A stretch of 64,000 nt of DNA from Tribonema minus. Lineage: Eukaryota > Sar > Xanthophyceae > Tribonematales > Tribonemataceae. Each line of letters starts with the position of its first letter. The first letter of the stretch is position 1. The notes under the pieces are model-generated. The model did not search any database, had not been told where the DNA came from, and saw only the letters and a program-made list of their open reading frames with translations. Made by a program: the position numbers and the translations under genes. Below are positions 36,201 to 47,910 of the stretch, piece by piece. The DNA is taken from NCBI GenBank assembly GCA_017506865.1, contig JAFCMP010000540.1:558001-622000 (forward strand), in the 5' to 3' direction.

Positions 36201-37073
36201 CTTGTTCCAGCGGTGCAGGCACTGCATGTCCGTGCGCGCGCCGCCGACGTCCTCCGCGATGGCGCGCCAGCTGCGCGGGCCGTGCCTGTCGACGGCGTCA
36301 CGCAGGCGCGCGTCCTCGTCCGGCGCCCACGTGCCCATCGCCGCCGCCGCCATCGCCGCCGTCGCCGAGCGCAGCACCGGCATGCCCTGCCCGTCCATGC
36401 CCTGCAGGTCCTGCTCCGAACCCCAGCCCCCGCCCATGCCGCCGCCGCCGCTGCAGGTGCTGCCCATGGAGGCGAGGGAGGAGACGCTGGCGCTACGCGT
36501 CATGCCTCCGCCGCCGCCGCCCAAGCTTGCTGCACCGAAACCTGCAAACGCTGGCGTGAGTGAGCTGGATGAGGTGTTGTCGGCGACGGAGGACGGCGGC
36601 GGCATCAAGCTCGCTTCATCGCAGTGGTTGCTGTTAGTCAGCGCCGACCCTCTGGGTGCCCCTGTGCTGCCCCCCATCGCAGTGCCCGCCTGCTCGTGAG
36701 CCATGGCCTGATCGAGTATGCTGGACATGCCCGCACTGGCCAGATCATGATCATTGACGGAGCTAGAGGTGCTCGACCACGGCTGTGACAAGCTTTTGAT
36801 CGAGGTGGGAGAAGGCCGGCTGTCCCTCCTCTTGTGGCCCGGCCTGCCCCCCCCCCCGACGGCTGAGGACAACGAGCCATTGCCAGCGAAGCCAGATTCA
36901 GCGTCCAGAGGCGTCGAGCGCCTCGGCTCTGCATGCGGGCTCGTCACTGCGCATCTCTTCTCTGGTGCGCGGCGTGGGGAGGGCAGCGTGATGTCAAGGC
37001 CCACAGAGGAGCTGGGCTCGGCACTGACCATTCCTTCACGAGGAGACGCCTCATTGCTCATTGCAGCATCCAT
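28991..37073 (-). CDS. Three-repeat MYB (MYB3R) transcription factor with very long Gln-rich tail
   Basis: Exons: 37073-35628, 34867-34688, 34018-33881, 32870-32019 and 31540-28991. All junctions are phase 0 with cag acceptors and CAG|gt donors, giving about 1721 residues. MYB repeat R1 (about 247-293), R2 (298-349) and R3 (350-399) carry the expected Trp spacing; R2-R3 read [27 protein letters not shown] and [27 protein letters not shown], typical of animal c-MYB and plant MYB3R regulators of cell-cycle genes. Residues from about 410 to the end are dominated by poly-Gln, with Ala/Pro/Met and one block of [10 protein letters not shown] repeats. The protein should be nuclear; the Gln-rich part is probably a transactivation or condensate-forming region (inference). 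The length is more than double that of usual MYB3R proteins. The start ATG at 37073 is the first in frame, but an upstream exon is possible. Confidence 0.88.
32160..32365 (-). repeat. In-frame [10 protein letters not shown] coding repeats
   Basis: Six consecutive units of about 33-39 nt within MYB exon 4 encode variants of [11 protein letters not shown] ([10 protein letters not shown] in one). Units differ mainly by synonymous changes and by small variation in the linker residues between them. Confidence 0.9.
34868..35105 (-). repeat. Minisatellite upstream of MYB exon 2 acceptor
   Basis: On the minus strand, gatgctcagc-type units recur about every 12-25 bases and run straight into the acceptor gctgaccatcag of exon 34867-34688. 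The acceptor itself looks like a member of the repeat family. Confidence 0.75.
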
Positions 37074-39407
37074 TCATCTGCGCCAGGGTCACACGGCACA
37101 CGAACAGGTTTGAGCTAAACGATTGTTGTGTGTGGTGCAGCCTGTTCGATCGTGAGGTCTGGTGCTGTCCAGCAGGTGCCAACAGGTGATCAGGCAGACG
37201 AGGCCATGTCATGAAAACAAATAGCGGTTGAAAACTTACAGTGTGTGGCGCCCTGCGCCACAGGCATCGCCACCACAGGTGGCTGCCGGGTGATTTGATT
37301 TTTGGCACGAGCAAACTCATCATGACATGCAAACAAATAGCGGTTGACACTTACAATGTGCGTGGCGCTCCCTGCGCCGCCAGAGTCACTTGACTTGGTT
37401 CGTCCCCCCGCGTCTCTCGTCTCTGCGCTTGCTGTTTGCGGGCGGGAGCCAAAAGTGAATGATCAAAAGTTTCAAAACCCCCACATGAACTTTTTTTTAT
37501 GGAAAGTCACTCGCGGTCATGATCATAAGCCGCCTGGGCTCTCAGCAACTACGGTAGCAGCGAGGCCAGGTCAAAGTATTTGCACAGACCCGTGTACTGT
37601 TGCGATAGTCCCAGTTCGGCGCTAAACTTTCCAGGTCACGGAGGCACACCCAGCCGTTCGCGCGAGCCTCCACCTCCAGGGTTGTGGCAACGGGCAATCT
37701 CCGTATATACGCCTATGGGCAAGGCTGACTGGTTCTATATGGAGAGCCCGCACAGGAAATCAGCTGGAACTTTGGATCCTTGGAGAAACAGGCGTCAGGA
37801 GCTGGGCAAGATCCCAGCGATGCGGTGGATATATGTGCACTGCTTGGGTTACAGTGCACTGCAGCAGTTTTTCAGCACAGTCTCGGCAAAGCAGACAGCT
37901 TGGCTGATCTGGTATCCACGTGATTCTTGTCCGCATTTGAGGTACCACTGGGGGCTCAATTTAGCCAGGATGTTTGAAGTTGGCGAGTGTGGTAATCAGC
38001 TTGTGAACTGCCATTGCATTTTTTGCAGTTTACTGTTTAGAAAATGTAGTGCATATACGCCTGGTATTTGGGAAGGCTGCTGGGCCAACTTCGCAAGCAA
38101 AAGTATCTGCATCTGCATATGTCTGCCCTCTGGCGTGCCCCCAAGGTGCCAGGATGTTGACAAAGAACAACAATTGTTGTCACTTGCGAAGGTCAAGGCA
38201 CTTTCGCGCACTTGCCGCTGCTGCATAATTAAAAGACATACAGTCGCCGCCTGCTTGCCCGTGAGTGGTCTGCAGCCGTCAAAACAGATACTTAGCGCCT
38301 TTGCAACTAGAGCAGATGTTTAGCGCATTTGCATCTAGAGGCGAGGCCTCGAAACGGCTCATTCATGGAGCTACGTATACGCAGCCTGAGGATGATCGTC
38401 AGGCTTCACAGGCAGCAGTGGCAGCACCTTATGCGTGTTACAGTACGCGTGTGCACGACCTGACATGCAGCAAACCGTTTGTATGGACACTCAGCAAAGT
38501 GCATCAGCCAGGGGATTGTGTGCGCACAGGTGGTGCGTTGTTGGTGAGTGGAATGCATGCATTGTGCACATGGAGAATTCATTGTGTGTAATGTCAGTGC
38601 ACAGTAAATGCTGATGAGAGCACATGATTTCGGTCAAGTCAGGTTGACTCCATCAGGGCATTTCCACAATCACAACACAAGCGCCTCCTCTGTACATATC
38701 CAACGCAAATGCGACGGTGTGCAGCAGTAGTGTCATGCATCATACGTGTACTGCACAGGTGTGTTGAGTTGTCGTGCTGTGCAATGATACGAAATCGCGC
38801 TGAAAGCAGCACCAGTCCAGTGACAGAAAAGCTGTAAAATGTCCATGTAGTGCCATCGCGTCGTGTGTGCCTGGCTCCATGCTGCCACTTTGGCGCATGC
38901 ACACCTTCATTTCTCGCCCCCGCTTCAACACACCATCATACCCACAAAAACACCGTGCATAAACTTCAACGCAAACGTAGCGTAGCGGCATAATGTGTGC
39001 TTCTAATGCCTGCATGTGCCAGTGGCCTAGGCTCAGGCCAGCAGGCTGTAATCAGCAGCGGCCCCCATGCGCGCAGCCTTGTGGCGTGTAACCAGCGCAT
39101 CGCTCGCGTGCACAAGGCGCTCGTGCAGGCCTAGCGTTAGGGTCAGGCTCAGAACAACAGCTTGGAAGTTCGCCCCCCCTCCTGCGCTTTGAAGCAGCGC
39201 TCCAGCCCAGCACCCCCCCCCTCCCGCCGCGCTCACAAAACAAGCACATTAGGACAATCCATCGAGGCCAGCACGTGGCCGCAGCGCGCAGCCGCCTCCA
39301 ATGCCCGCAGCAGCAGCGCCCCCGCCGCGCGCGCACCTCCCGCACGGAGCGCGACGCCGCGCGTGTCTATTGGCGGCAGCGCAGCAGCAGCAGCGCAGCG
39401 CGCCGCC
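37074..39407. other. Intergenic between MYB3R and nuclease genes; one unproven open frame
   Basis: The stretch contains an open frame on the plus strand whose first ATG is at 37715 and whose stop is at 38323 (about 202 residues; begins MGKADWFYMESP). It is Cys- and Trp-rich, lower in GC than neighbouring genes, and has no motif I recognise. There is a partial direct repeat around 37203-37345 (caaacaaatagcggttgaca). I do not call a gene. Confidence 0.25.
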
Positions 39408-42400
39408 TCACTGCGTCGCCACCGCGGCCGTCTTGGGCTTCGCCTTGGGCTTCGCCTGCGGCTTGTCGGTGGCGCCCCCCGCTGCCCCCTTGCCCTGCGC
39501 CTTCGCCTTCGCGGGCGTCTTCGGCTTGGTCTGCGCCGCCTTGGGCGCGGCGGCGGCGGCCACTTTTGCGGCGGGCGCGGCGTCCGCTCCTGAGCGCTGC
39601 CTCGCTTTGAACGCGCCGGGCGTCTCCACGGCGTCCGCCGCCCACATGCCGCGCCGCCGCGCCTTGGCCTGCGTCTCGAGGGCGCGCATCTGAGGGGGGG
39701 GGGGGGGGCGGGGGGGGGGGGGAGGGGGACTTTGCACTGTGTATACTTGTCGATTCTCGCTCAGGGCGCGGAAAAACCCAGATGGTGGACGTCCAGCTGC
39801 AGCCAGATTCTACAGCTGTGTACTTTAGCAGTTCACATTTTTTTACGACAGTTTCTAGTAACCATCGAGCGGCCAACGCGCTGTCGGCGATGGTGACAGG
39901 TGGTCTGAAGCTTGCACACTTCGTGCAAGACCTGTCCTCATCATATGCAGGTTGTGGGTCATGTCAAGTCTACCATGAGAGCGCTGCGTGCACAAGGCTG
40001 GATTAGAAAACTCAAGATTTGCGAGCTTCTGTATACATCGGTGGCGTTGCGGAGTTTGCACTATCACGATGCTCAATGTGATACTCTGACACCCCAGAGG
40101 GGGAGGCTACTAACATGCTAAGTGTGCACAAGCTTTTCAGCTCAGTGGCAATCAAGCTAGGGCCACCGCAGCTGGGGCAGCAGCGCACTCTCCGAATCAT
40201 GCGGTGTCTCTGGTGAACGTGCGTGACCTCGCATGAAGGGTTGGCGTGTTCATGTACTCCAAAGCGTATACTTCTCTAAGTACTTTGAGTGAGTACACAT
40301 GCATGCAGAGCGCGTGGTGTGCCCAGGCACCGGCTTCATCATCTGAAACGCCTCGCCCTCCTCAGTGCTTCAGGCCCACACGCTAGAGCAGCACAGCGCG
40401 CGCGCACATGCCACCTGTTAAACACAACGGAGCGCTGCTGCAACTCCCGCAGCAGCAGCGAGCAGCCCTCGCGCACCTGCGACAGGCGCCCGTTGTGCTC
40501 CGCGCCGCCGCCCGTGTACACGACGCCGTAGCCGCGCCGCAGGATCTCCATTGTGAGGTCCTTGCTGCGCAGGGGGCCGGAGCTATATTGGACGCTGCCG
40601 ACGATGCGCTGGTACTGCGGGGGGGGGGGGGGGGGGGGGGGGGGAGGGTTAGGTTGTTGCTGCGCAGGGGGCCGGAGCCGTACTGGACGCTGCCGACGAT
40701 GCGCTGGTACTGTAGGGGGGGGGAGAAAGGAGGGGGCGGGGGGGGGGGGGGGTAGGGTGAGGTCCTTGCTGCGCAGGGGGCCGGAGCTGTATTGGACGCT
40801 GCCGACGATGCGCTGGTACTTGGTACTTGGGGGGCGGGGGGGGGGGGGGGGTTGGGGGGGGGCGGGGGCAGCGGGCACTGAGCCAATGGCACGCGTGTGG
40901 GCTCCCGATGTGTGCATGAGGTCGTTGACGCTGGCACCACACAGCGAGCGTAGCACATGACATGGTCGCTGACGATGGCTTGGTGCGGCGCCAGGCAGTG
41001 AGCCAATGGCGCGCATGTGGGCTCTCGACATGCGTATGGACTCGTTGGCGCTGGCGCAGCACAGCGAGCGTGGCGCATGATGTGGGCGCCGACGATGTCG
41101 CGCTGGTGTTGCGCGGACACGTGGAGCCGCCGGGAGCAGTGAGCCAACGGCGCGCATCCTGCTTTAGAGTTGTGGTACCCTGCTTTTGTCAAAGAAGCGC
41201 ATGCGCACCTCCATGGTGTACTAGAACTAGTCTAGAAGCATGCCCCGCTTGGCCACCCCCTCATCGTCACCCCAAAGCTGTAAACATGCAGCTGCCTGAC
41301 TGGACTACAACATGCGCTGGACTAGCTTTGTGGCCGTGGCAGCGTCATTACCTGGTCCCGGCGCAGCAGCTGAATCTTCACTTTCTTGCCCAGGACCTCG
41401 CTCTTGACAAAGTCGGTCGCCTCCTTGGCCATGGGCTGGCCAGGCTTGCCAAACTTCGCCGTCTGCAATTACGCCAGTGACGTACGACGCAAGTCAGGCG
41501 CAATGAGCAAACGCGGTCTCAGCATGTGAGCATCGATAGATGCTGACTGAAGAATGTGACCTTTGCCATCTGCGACTGCGCCAGTGACGCACGGCATGGT
41601 CAAGCGCAATGAGTGATGCGGTCTTAGCGTGTTGGCTATTGATTAATGCTGACTGAAGGATAAGAAACAAGCATGGATGTGGTAATCCATACGGAGCTTG
41701 GCGATAAGGTCGTTCACAAAGCAGGGCAATGTGACAGCGGGTGACATGCGCCCAGAATAAAATGATCGCTGTTGTTGAAGTTGCGCTCTCTCAATTTAGG
41801 CTGGGTGTGGCTGGCGAACAAAGCAGCTTGCTGACGCATGGATGCTCTTTTGACGGAACGCACGCCGAAGCAGCACATGCTGCCAACACTTAAGCGCCAT
41901 TGCCATCTTGATGGCATGGCTGCCCCCTGTGCGGCATGCTTCTAGCGCTGACCCTAGCCCTAATCCTAAAACCTAACCCTAACGGTAACCCGCCAGTTGC
42001 ACCTTCAGGCTGCAGATCAGGGGCAACGCTCTGCCCGTCTTAAATGCAATCAGAGGTGCCGCTGCAGCACTGCAAAGTCTCCTGGAGAGTTGCCGTTGGT
42101 GATACTTGCAGTATTGCAACCAAGACCACCCCCCCTTTGCTGCTGTTCCCCATCGCGTGCATCACTCTCACGTCAATCCAGCTATACTTACGGTATCGCG
42201 CACGTACCTCGGGCGTGTCCACGCCGTACAGTCGCACTGCAATGGCGGTCTCGGACAGCTTCCCCTTGGCGCTGCCCCTCCTCAGGAACGAGAGGGCGGG
42301 CTCGTGCCGCACCCTGATGGTGTCCCCGTCCGTCACGCTGCATACGTACGTACATGCATGCAAAACATATATATATGGCAACGAATCAAAAGATCGTAGA

Positions 42401-44521
42401 GCTCTAGGTGACAAGGAGTGGTTAGCCGCAAGTGCCTTCCACCAATAACCGTGATCGCCGCTGTTGCAGCCATTGGCCACGAGTCAAACAGTGCCAATAT
42501 ATATATACCGTCATACATACATACATGCATACTGTGAAGCACGTGCATGAGTGAGAGGGCGGGCTTGTGCCGCACCCTGATGGTGCCGCCGTCTGTCACG
42601 CTGCGCACACGTACGCACATACATGCAAATCATACCGCCATATACATACAACTCGTGCCGGACCATGATGGCGTCGCCGTCTGTCGCGCTGCGCACAAGT
42701 GTACGTGTATGCAAGACATACCGTCATACATACAGAAACGCGTGCCAAACCTCGATGGTGTCGCCGTCCGTCTCAGTGCGCGCGTGCGTGCATGCACGCA
42801 AAACATACCGTCACACGTATACTTTGAAGCATACATAGGCATGAAGGAGAGACGAGAGAGAAAGGAGAGCGTGGGCTCGCGCCGGAGGGGGTGTCGCCGT
42901 CCGTCACGCTGCGCACGTCGTACGTGCATACACATACAGAATCAACCATCATAGACACATGCATGCTTTGAAGCACGTGCATGAGGAGAGCGCAGGCTCG
43001 TGCCGGACCCTGATGAAAAACGAATCAAAAAGATCGTTGAGCTCTAGGTGACAAGGGATGGTTAGCCGCAAGTGCCTTTCACCAATAACTGTGGTCGCCG
43101 CTGCTGCAGTCATTGGCCACGAGTGAAACAGTGCCACCATAACCACAGTAGACATAAAGACTTCTGTGTGCAAGCTTTTTAACGTTCGAGGCATGGGTGT
43201 TCAGTATGGACAGGTCTCACATCTTCGATGTTGCCGCCGTCCGTTGCGTACGTGCATGCATTCCACGACATGCACACCCTCGAGGTATGGACCTGCAGTC
43301 GTTTCCGTACACCCCTGGTGTGTCCGCAATGGCACCCTGCACAGCCCCAGAGAATGCGCCAAAATGCAGTCCACTTTGCAGATACATGCGCCCGTCACAT
43401 CGGCGCCTACGGCAGTGTCACGACAGCGCATGGGTACCTACATACCTGGCAACGGTGCCCGAGATGGTGGCGTGCGCGCTGATGTAGCGCGCGGGTATGT
43501 CGTTCGCCGTCAGGTACGTGGTCATGCCCGGAATGGACAGCGCTCCGGTGCCGACGAGCATCGCTCCGGCGGCGACGGCGCCGACGACGGCGTAGCGCGC
43601 CTTTACCGCGAGGCTGCGCGCGCGAGAGGGGGCGCAAGGGGTGATGTTGCATGGCGCGACGCAGTGAGTCGACCCCAATCCTAACTTTAATCTTAACCTG
43701 CAGCTGATCAAGAGGAATTCACCATGATAGGGAGCGCAAGGGGTGATGTTGCATGGCACGATGCAGTAAGGTGGCCTAACCCAAATCTTAACTTCAGCCC
43801 GTAGCTGCACTGCTGGTTTGGTCATGAAGTGCCTGTCAACATGGCGTAGCCTAGCCTTCGCATTGTTTGTCGAGTCCTGTGTAATCAGGACACAAAACGG
43901 ATCAGCCATTAAGTGCGCAGCGGGACAGGAAAGTGATGGTTATCCGCACCGCCGTTGCTGTGCCAGTCAGGCCTTGAACTGGAAGCACTGGAGCTCGATT
44001 CAAATGAATAGGCTACGAGCATGGGCTACTTGCAAAGCTGGACAGAGCCTATTGAGATCAATCATGAAATGTGATCACTACAATTCGGTGGTTAACGTGT
44101 GAAGGTGTGCACGACAGAGATCATGCTGACCCAGGGTGACCAGCGATCAACTGCATGACCTCGGCCTTGCGGGCGACATGGCAAGTGTGTGCCGTGAGCA
44201 TGCAGGGCATCACAACCAGAAAATCCTGCCCATCTGTAACAAATGCAGATCTTTCGGAGCAGAGTGTCAACACAACATGGTAGTTATTTTTAGCGACTTG
44301 GAAGGCGTCTACCGGTTTGCGCTGCAACACTAACAGCAGCAAAACAATGCACTGCATGTATGCTTGACTTACCTTTCGCTGCTGCCAGTGGCGCCACCTC
44401 GGAGACACAGCAGAGCTCTTCTGCTGCTCTGTTTAGAGCTGGCCAGAGCGGTAAAGGCACAGGCTTGGACGCAGGCACACGCAGCCAACAAGCACACCAA
44501 CAATCCAGCGTGCTTGCCCAT
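39408..44521 (-). CDS. LCL3-like membrane-anchored staphylococcal-nuclease-fold protein, plastid-type presequence
   Basis: Exons: 44521-44373, 43613-43446, 42337-42208, 41462-41352, 40614-40477 and 39689-39408, giving about 325 residues with matching phases (2, 2, 0, 0, 0). The N-terminus MGKHAGLLVCLLAACACVQA then CAFTALASSKQSSRR is a signal peptide with a Phe just after the predicted cleavage point, as in heterokont plastid presequences. A membrane segment follows (about 57-77, YAVVGAVAAGAMLVGTGA). The nuclease domain has VTDGDTIRV, RLYGVDTPE and YQRIVG; by comparison with staphylococcal nuclease, Arg141, Glu149 and Arg189 would be the catalytic residues, all present. FGKPGQP, EILRRGYGVVY and RRRGMW match fungal LCL3-type endonucleases. 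The last 60 residues are a Lys/Ala/Pro tail resembling histone H1. Proposed role: Ca-dependent nuclease on a plastid (or mitochondrial) membrane; location is inferred. Confidence 0.85.
40551..40830 (-). repeat. Three tandem copies of an exon start (nuclease exon 5)
   Basis: The first 60-65 nt of exon 40614-40477 (coding YQRIVGSVQYSSGPLRSKDL) appear again at about 40645-40711 and 40755-40825. Each copy sits behind a run of C on the minus strand and an AG. The middle copy reads YGSGPLRSNNL and ends in CCCTCCCCC instead of continuing into the rest of the exon. Confidence 0.93.
42301..43250 (-). repeat. Multiple decayed copies of an exon start (nuclease exon 3)
   Basis: The start of exon 42337-42208 (acceptor then VTDGDTIRVRHEPALS) is repeated in the upstream intron at about 42553-42606, 42650-42697, 42747-42790, 42870-42915, 42990-43016 and, more weakly, 43222-43250. 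A larger segment is also duplicated: about 110 bp at 42386-42495 recurs at 43019-43138 (containing gctctaggtgacaag and cattggccacgagt). Confidence 0.9.
43637..43815 (-). repeat. 102-bp tandem duplication next to nuclease exon 2 acceptor
   Basis: The block aaggggtgatgttgcatggc followed by gacgcagtgag and taatcttaac at about 43637-43700 recurs at about 43739-43803. It directly abuts the acceptor of exon 43613-43446. Confidence 0.85.
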
Positions 44522-46015
44522 AGCGGTCCTCTCTGTTGGAGATCGTAGAGCTCCCGCGCTGCGTGCTCTCTCTCTCAATTTTCTTTTTTTTTCTCCTTTT
44601 TTTCGTGGCACGCCTGCCTTGCGGGGCCCGACGAAACGGTGTGTGTGTGCAAATCCAGACTGCGAGGTAGGGGTAAATGTGATACAACTGACTATCTGGC
44701 CCGACAGGTCTGACCAGATAGTGAGCATACCTTTGGTACTACTGTTTGAAAACTGCAGCATGGAGCATGAAATCCAGACGTCCGAAGCATTGCCTGCGGC
44801 TCACTTGCCGTGCAGTACATGTGGGCAGCTCGCCACTGGCCACTGCCGGGCTTGCCGAGCTGCGCGCACTCAGAGGTGGACCACACGCCCGCCATTGCCT
44901 CAACGAGAGGTAGGCTAGCATGCGTGCTTCGATTGTTGCAGCTGTGCAGGCTGCTATAGCTACTCCTTCGCATAATTTGGTGTTCGAGTATGGGAGCAGC
45001 TGCAGTGATCGTGATGCCCAGATGGCATGCAATGATACCGATAACCATCATAACAACAGTGAGAACTCTACATAGTGCAGGACACGTGTTTGCAGGTTTC
45101 TGATCCTCACATCTGCTGGCACTGTCGTCATGTACATGCTTGAGGTTGCGAAGTGCACGCAATCACCTGCTGCTGCCGTGCCTGTCGATGTCAAGACTAA
45201 ACCAATCATTCATCACCGTCATGTGTTTGCATACGTCGCAGTACCCTCCCGGCTGCCATGAGGTCGTGAGGGGCTTTGCAATGGTGGGAGACATGAGAGC
45301 ATGTACATTGAAGTGAGTGCGCAATGCTGACCGATCGCCGTTTGCGAAGCGTTGAATTGTGACTTTTGGAGACATACATCAGCACTGCTGCTTATTCGTT
45401 GTTGCGAGCACGGAGACTGCCCCGGGCGTGCATGAGTCACCAGTTCATCAATACAAAAAATGTGTGAGCCAGATTGCCATCTGCGCATTCCCAAGTACCG
45501 CCTGTACGCGTGTACGCGTCAACACAGTGTGTATGCTGCTGTCCATCGGAGCTCCAGCTCAAACCTTGTATGTTTATCAGCGAACTTCGACGTACAGTAG
45601 AAGTTGTGGCATGCTACAAAGCCATATGAGCACGGTCTGTACAGTGCTACGAGATTACACTCAGTGCTTCTATGCTGGGTTGCTGGGCTGGTGTGCAAAC
45701 CATAGTTGACAAATGCTGGCGCAACTCACTAAAGTAGCTGTTGACATGTACTGTGACATAGCGCTAGCGCCTGTAGCGTTCCTACACATGGCATGCTGTC
45801 GCCCACTCAGCATTCCATTTTCCAGCTGATATCATGAGCAGCTTTCTGGAGTGCAGTGCAGATGCGCCAAGCCATCGAGTGTCACCACCACCGAGCATAG
45901 TATCCATACATGCCTGTACAACACGGTGTACTGCATGCGTTTGATCAAGGGCACGCCGCCGCACTGCTGCACGTTGGTCACTCCCTGCGTGGTAAATGCT
46001 GAGCACTGGCAATGT

Positions 46016-46465
46016 GCACAGTGAGCACTGCCGTCAGTGCTCATGCACGCTGAGCGCTGCCGCTGCATGAGCGCTGAGCGCTGCCATGGCAAGCACGCTG
46101 AGCGCTGCCGTCATTGCATGCACGTTGAGCGCTGTCATCGCATGAACGTTGAGCGCTGCCATTGCATGATGCTGAGCGCTGCCTGCTGTTACATGATGCT
46201 GAGTGCTGGCATGACAAGCACGCTGAGCGATGCCATTGTATGTATGCTCAGCGCTGCTATCGCATGTGCGCTGAGCGCTGCCGTTGCATGCACGCTAAGT
46301 GATGCCATCGCATGCACGCTGAGCGCGTTCGTGATTCACAACCCCCGAGCATTGCTACTTCAAGAACGTCGAGCGATGCACTACTTGATGAACACTGAGC
46401 ACTGCTTCGAAAACGCGCTGACCGCAGCCATTGCGTGAACGCTGCGCGCCGTTGCTGCAGAGCGC
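46016..46465 (+). repeat. Minisatellite of gcacgctgagcgctgcc units
   Basis: About 18 imperfect units of roughly 23-27 bp of the form tgcatgcacgctgagcgctg run from 46016 to about 46465. The last unit lies just before the acceptor-like gttgctgcag at 46451-46460. Confidence 0.85.
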
Positions 46466-46542
46466 TCGCCGCTCAGGACATCACGCACGTGGTGTGCCTG
46501 GCTGAGGCGGATCCAAGGGTGGGCGACAACGATGTGAAGAAG
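46461..46542 (+). CDS. Exon-like fragment, function unknown
   Basis: Between an acceptor-like gttgctgcag and a donor-like AAG|gtcagt lies an open 82-nt segment reading ALAAQDITHVVCLAEADPRV and on to GDNDVKK. Composition and splice sites look exon-like. I cannot join it convincingly to a gene; candidate partners are the segments at 48028 and 49150. Confidence 0.3.
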
Positions 46543-47733
46543 GTCAGTTGGCGCTGGCGTTTGGCAATGAATTCCAGTGTTCGTCTGACTGAAAATTGAT
46601 AGCAGCCCATTAGGGGTTGAGTTGAAGTTGGGGCTAGCGCTTGAGTGGTCGCTCGCCGCAACCAAGGGTGAGCACTGCCGCAATTGGATGCACCATTCCG
46701 ACAGTAGGTATTGGCAGGTATGATGGTCCCTGTCGGTTGGGCTACTCAAACTTCAACCCAGGCCTCGAGTTGGATTGAGGATCAAGGGGAAGGTCGAGCC
46801 GCTCTGTGCCGGCCGCTGCAGCGGCGCGGCAAGTGCAGCGGTGCGGCAGCAGCGAGGCAACTGCAGCGCCGCTGCCGTGCCGCCACTGCCGCCTCCGCTG
46901 GTATTGTAGCAGCAGCTTCTTCCTTGTAGAAGCTAGCTGCGAGCGTGGCACAGCGGTGCTGGCGACTGCCGCGTGAGCATAGATGAGCGCTGATGCTGAG
47001 CGTTGACACCTATCGCCAGCTGTAGACACGCGTCGCTGTGGCACGCTGTGCACGTACCTTGGTCAGTCTCTTTCATTCACAGCATGAACTGCGTGCCGGC
47101 CATGTGGGGCATGTATGTATTCTTTGTTTACATGAAAGCAGTCACAGGCGCAGCACGGCGATCCACGTACGTGTTTTGCATGTTGTGCGTACATATGCCA
47201 TTGCTCCAGTCACGCTGCTCAGATAGCACACCACCTCTCAAAATGTGCAGAGCCCATATTGCGCGCTTCATGAGCCTCCCCGCAAACTGTGCAGAGCCCG
47301 AAAATAGCGCGCTTTGTGAGCTATCCAGCCGCCTCCGCACGTTCAGCAAGCCGCTCTGCACATTCAGCACACCCACATTCTCTCCCCCCCCCCTTGCGCC
47401 GTGCCCCCGTGTTTGCGCACGACAGGGGTGGAGCAGAATCTCCTCGCTGTTTGTGAGGGTATGCGAGGTGAGGCGAGACGGTGCTGAGCGCTGACGCGCA
47501 CGAAGCAGTTACAGTTAGTTACGGCTGCGCAAGGCGCCTGTGCGACCGTGCAATTGGGCTGCGCTGCTCTGTGTCTGCACTTGCATGCGCGGGCGTGCTG
47601 TGATGTGAAGCGCACTCGCCGCAGCGCCCTCACCTACTGCACAACGACCTGCGTGCTCTTGCACACCGAAGCCGTACTACACGGCGCAGCAGCGGCTCTG
47701 CATGAAATTTTACTCTCGCGCACAATCGGAGCC

Positions 47734-47910
47734 ATGCGTCTGCCAGGTTTGAGCTTTGTTGCCGCAGCATGCATGCTGGTGGCAGCATTTGTTGGAGCTG
47801 AGCTCACAAGCATCAGTGCTGCAAATACAACAGCTGCCGCAGTCACACGCAGTCCTTGCAGAACATCGGTGTCATGCTTCTATTTCGAAGCATTGCCGCC
47901 GTGTGCTTGA
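47734..47910 (+). CDS. Possible small secreted protein (58 residues)
   Basis: An ATG-led frame encodes MRLPGLSFVAAACMLVAAF then VGAELTS and a Thr/Ala-rich tail with two CxxxxxxC-like Cys, ending in PPCA. The hydrophobic start has signal-peptide shape. It is short and could equally be exon 1 of a longer gene or chance. Confidence 0.3.
   Translation: MRLPGLSFVAAACMLVAAFVGAELTSISAANTTAAAVTRSPCRTSVSCFYFEALPPCA

Larger units (their letters stand above)
44522..47733. other. Mostly non-coding stretch
   Basis: Upstream region of the nuclease gene (44522 onward, with a T-rich patch at 44577-44605), then unassigned sequence containing the 46 kb minisatellite and one exon-like segment listed separately. 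I see no long supported gene. Confidence 0.4.

Noticed and set aside
35358..36699. Plus-strand frames of about 350-400 residues opposite the MYB repeats
   Set aside because: Shadows of the GC-rich MYB exon; the minus strand shows unmistakable R1R2R3 signatures.
37715..38323. 202-residue ATG-led frame
   Set aside because: No motif, no splice context and a composition unlike the neighbouring genes. Kept only as a note in the intergenic entry.
40339..41192. Two long Pro-rich minus-strand frames containing several YQRIVGSVQY copies
   Set aside because: They read through poly-C tracts and introns between the duplicated exon starts; phase analysis supports one exon copy.
46016..46465. Could the 24-bp repeats be a CRISPR array?
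   Set aside because: Units are contiguous imperfect minisatellite copies without unique spacers of constant length, in a eukaryotic genome.
47634..47846. Minus-strand frame with signal-peptide-like start
   Set aside because: Initiates at GTG, not ATG, and lies antisense to an ATG-led frame with similar hydrophobic character.
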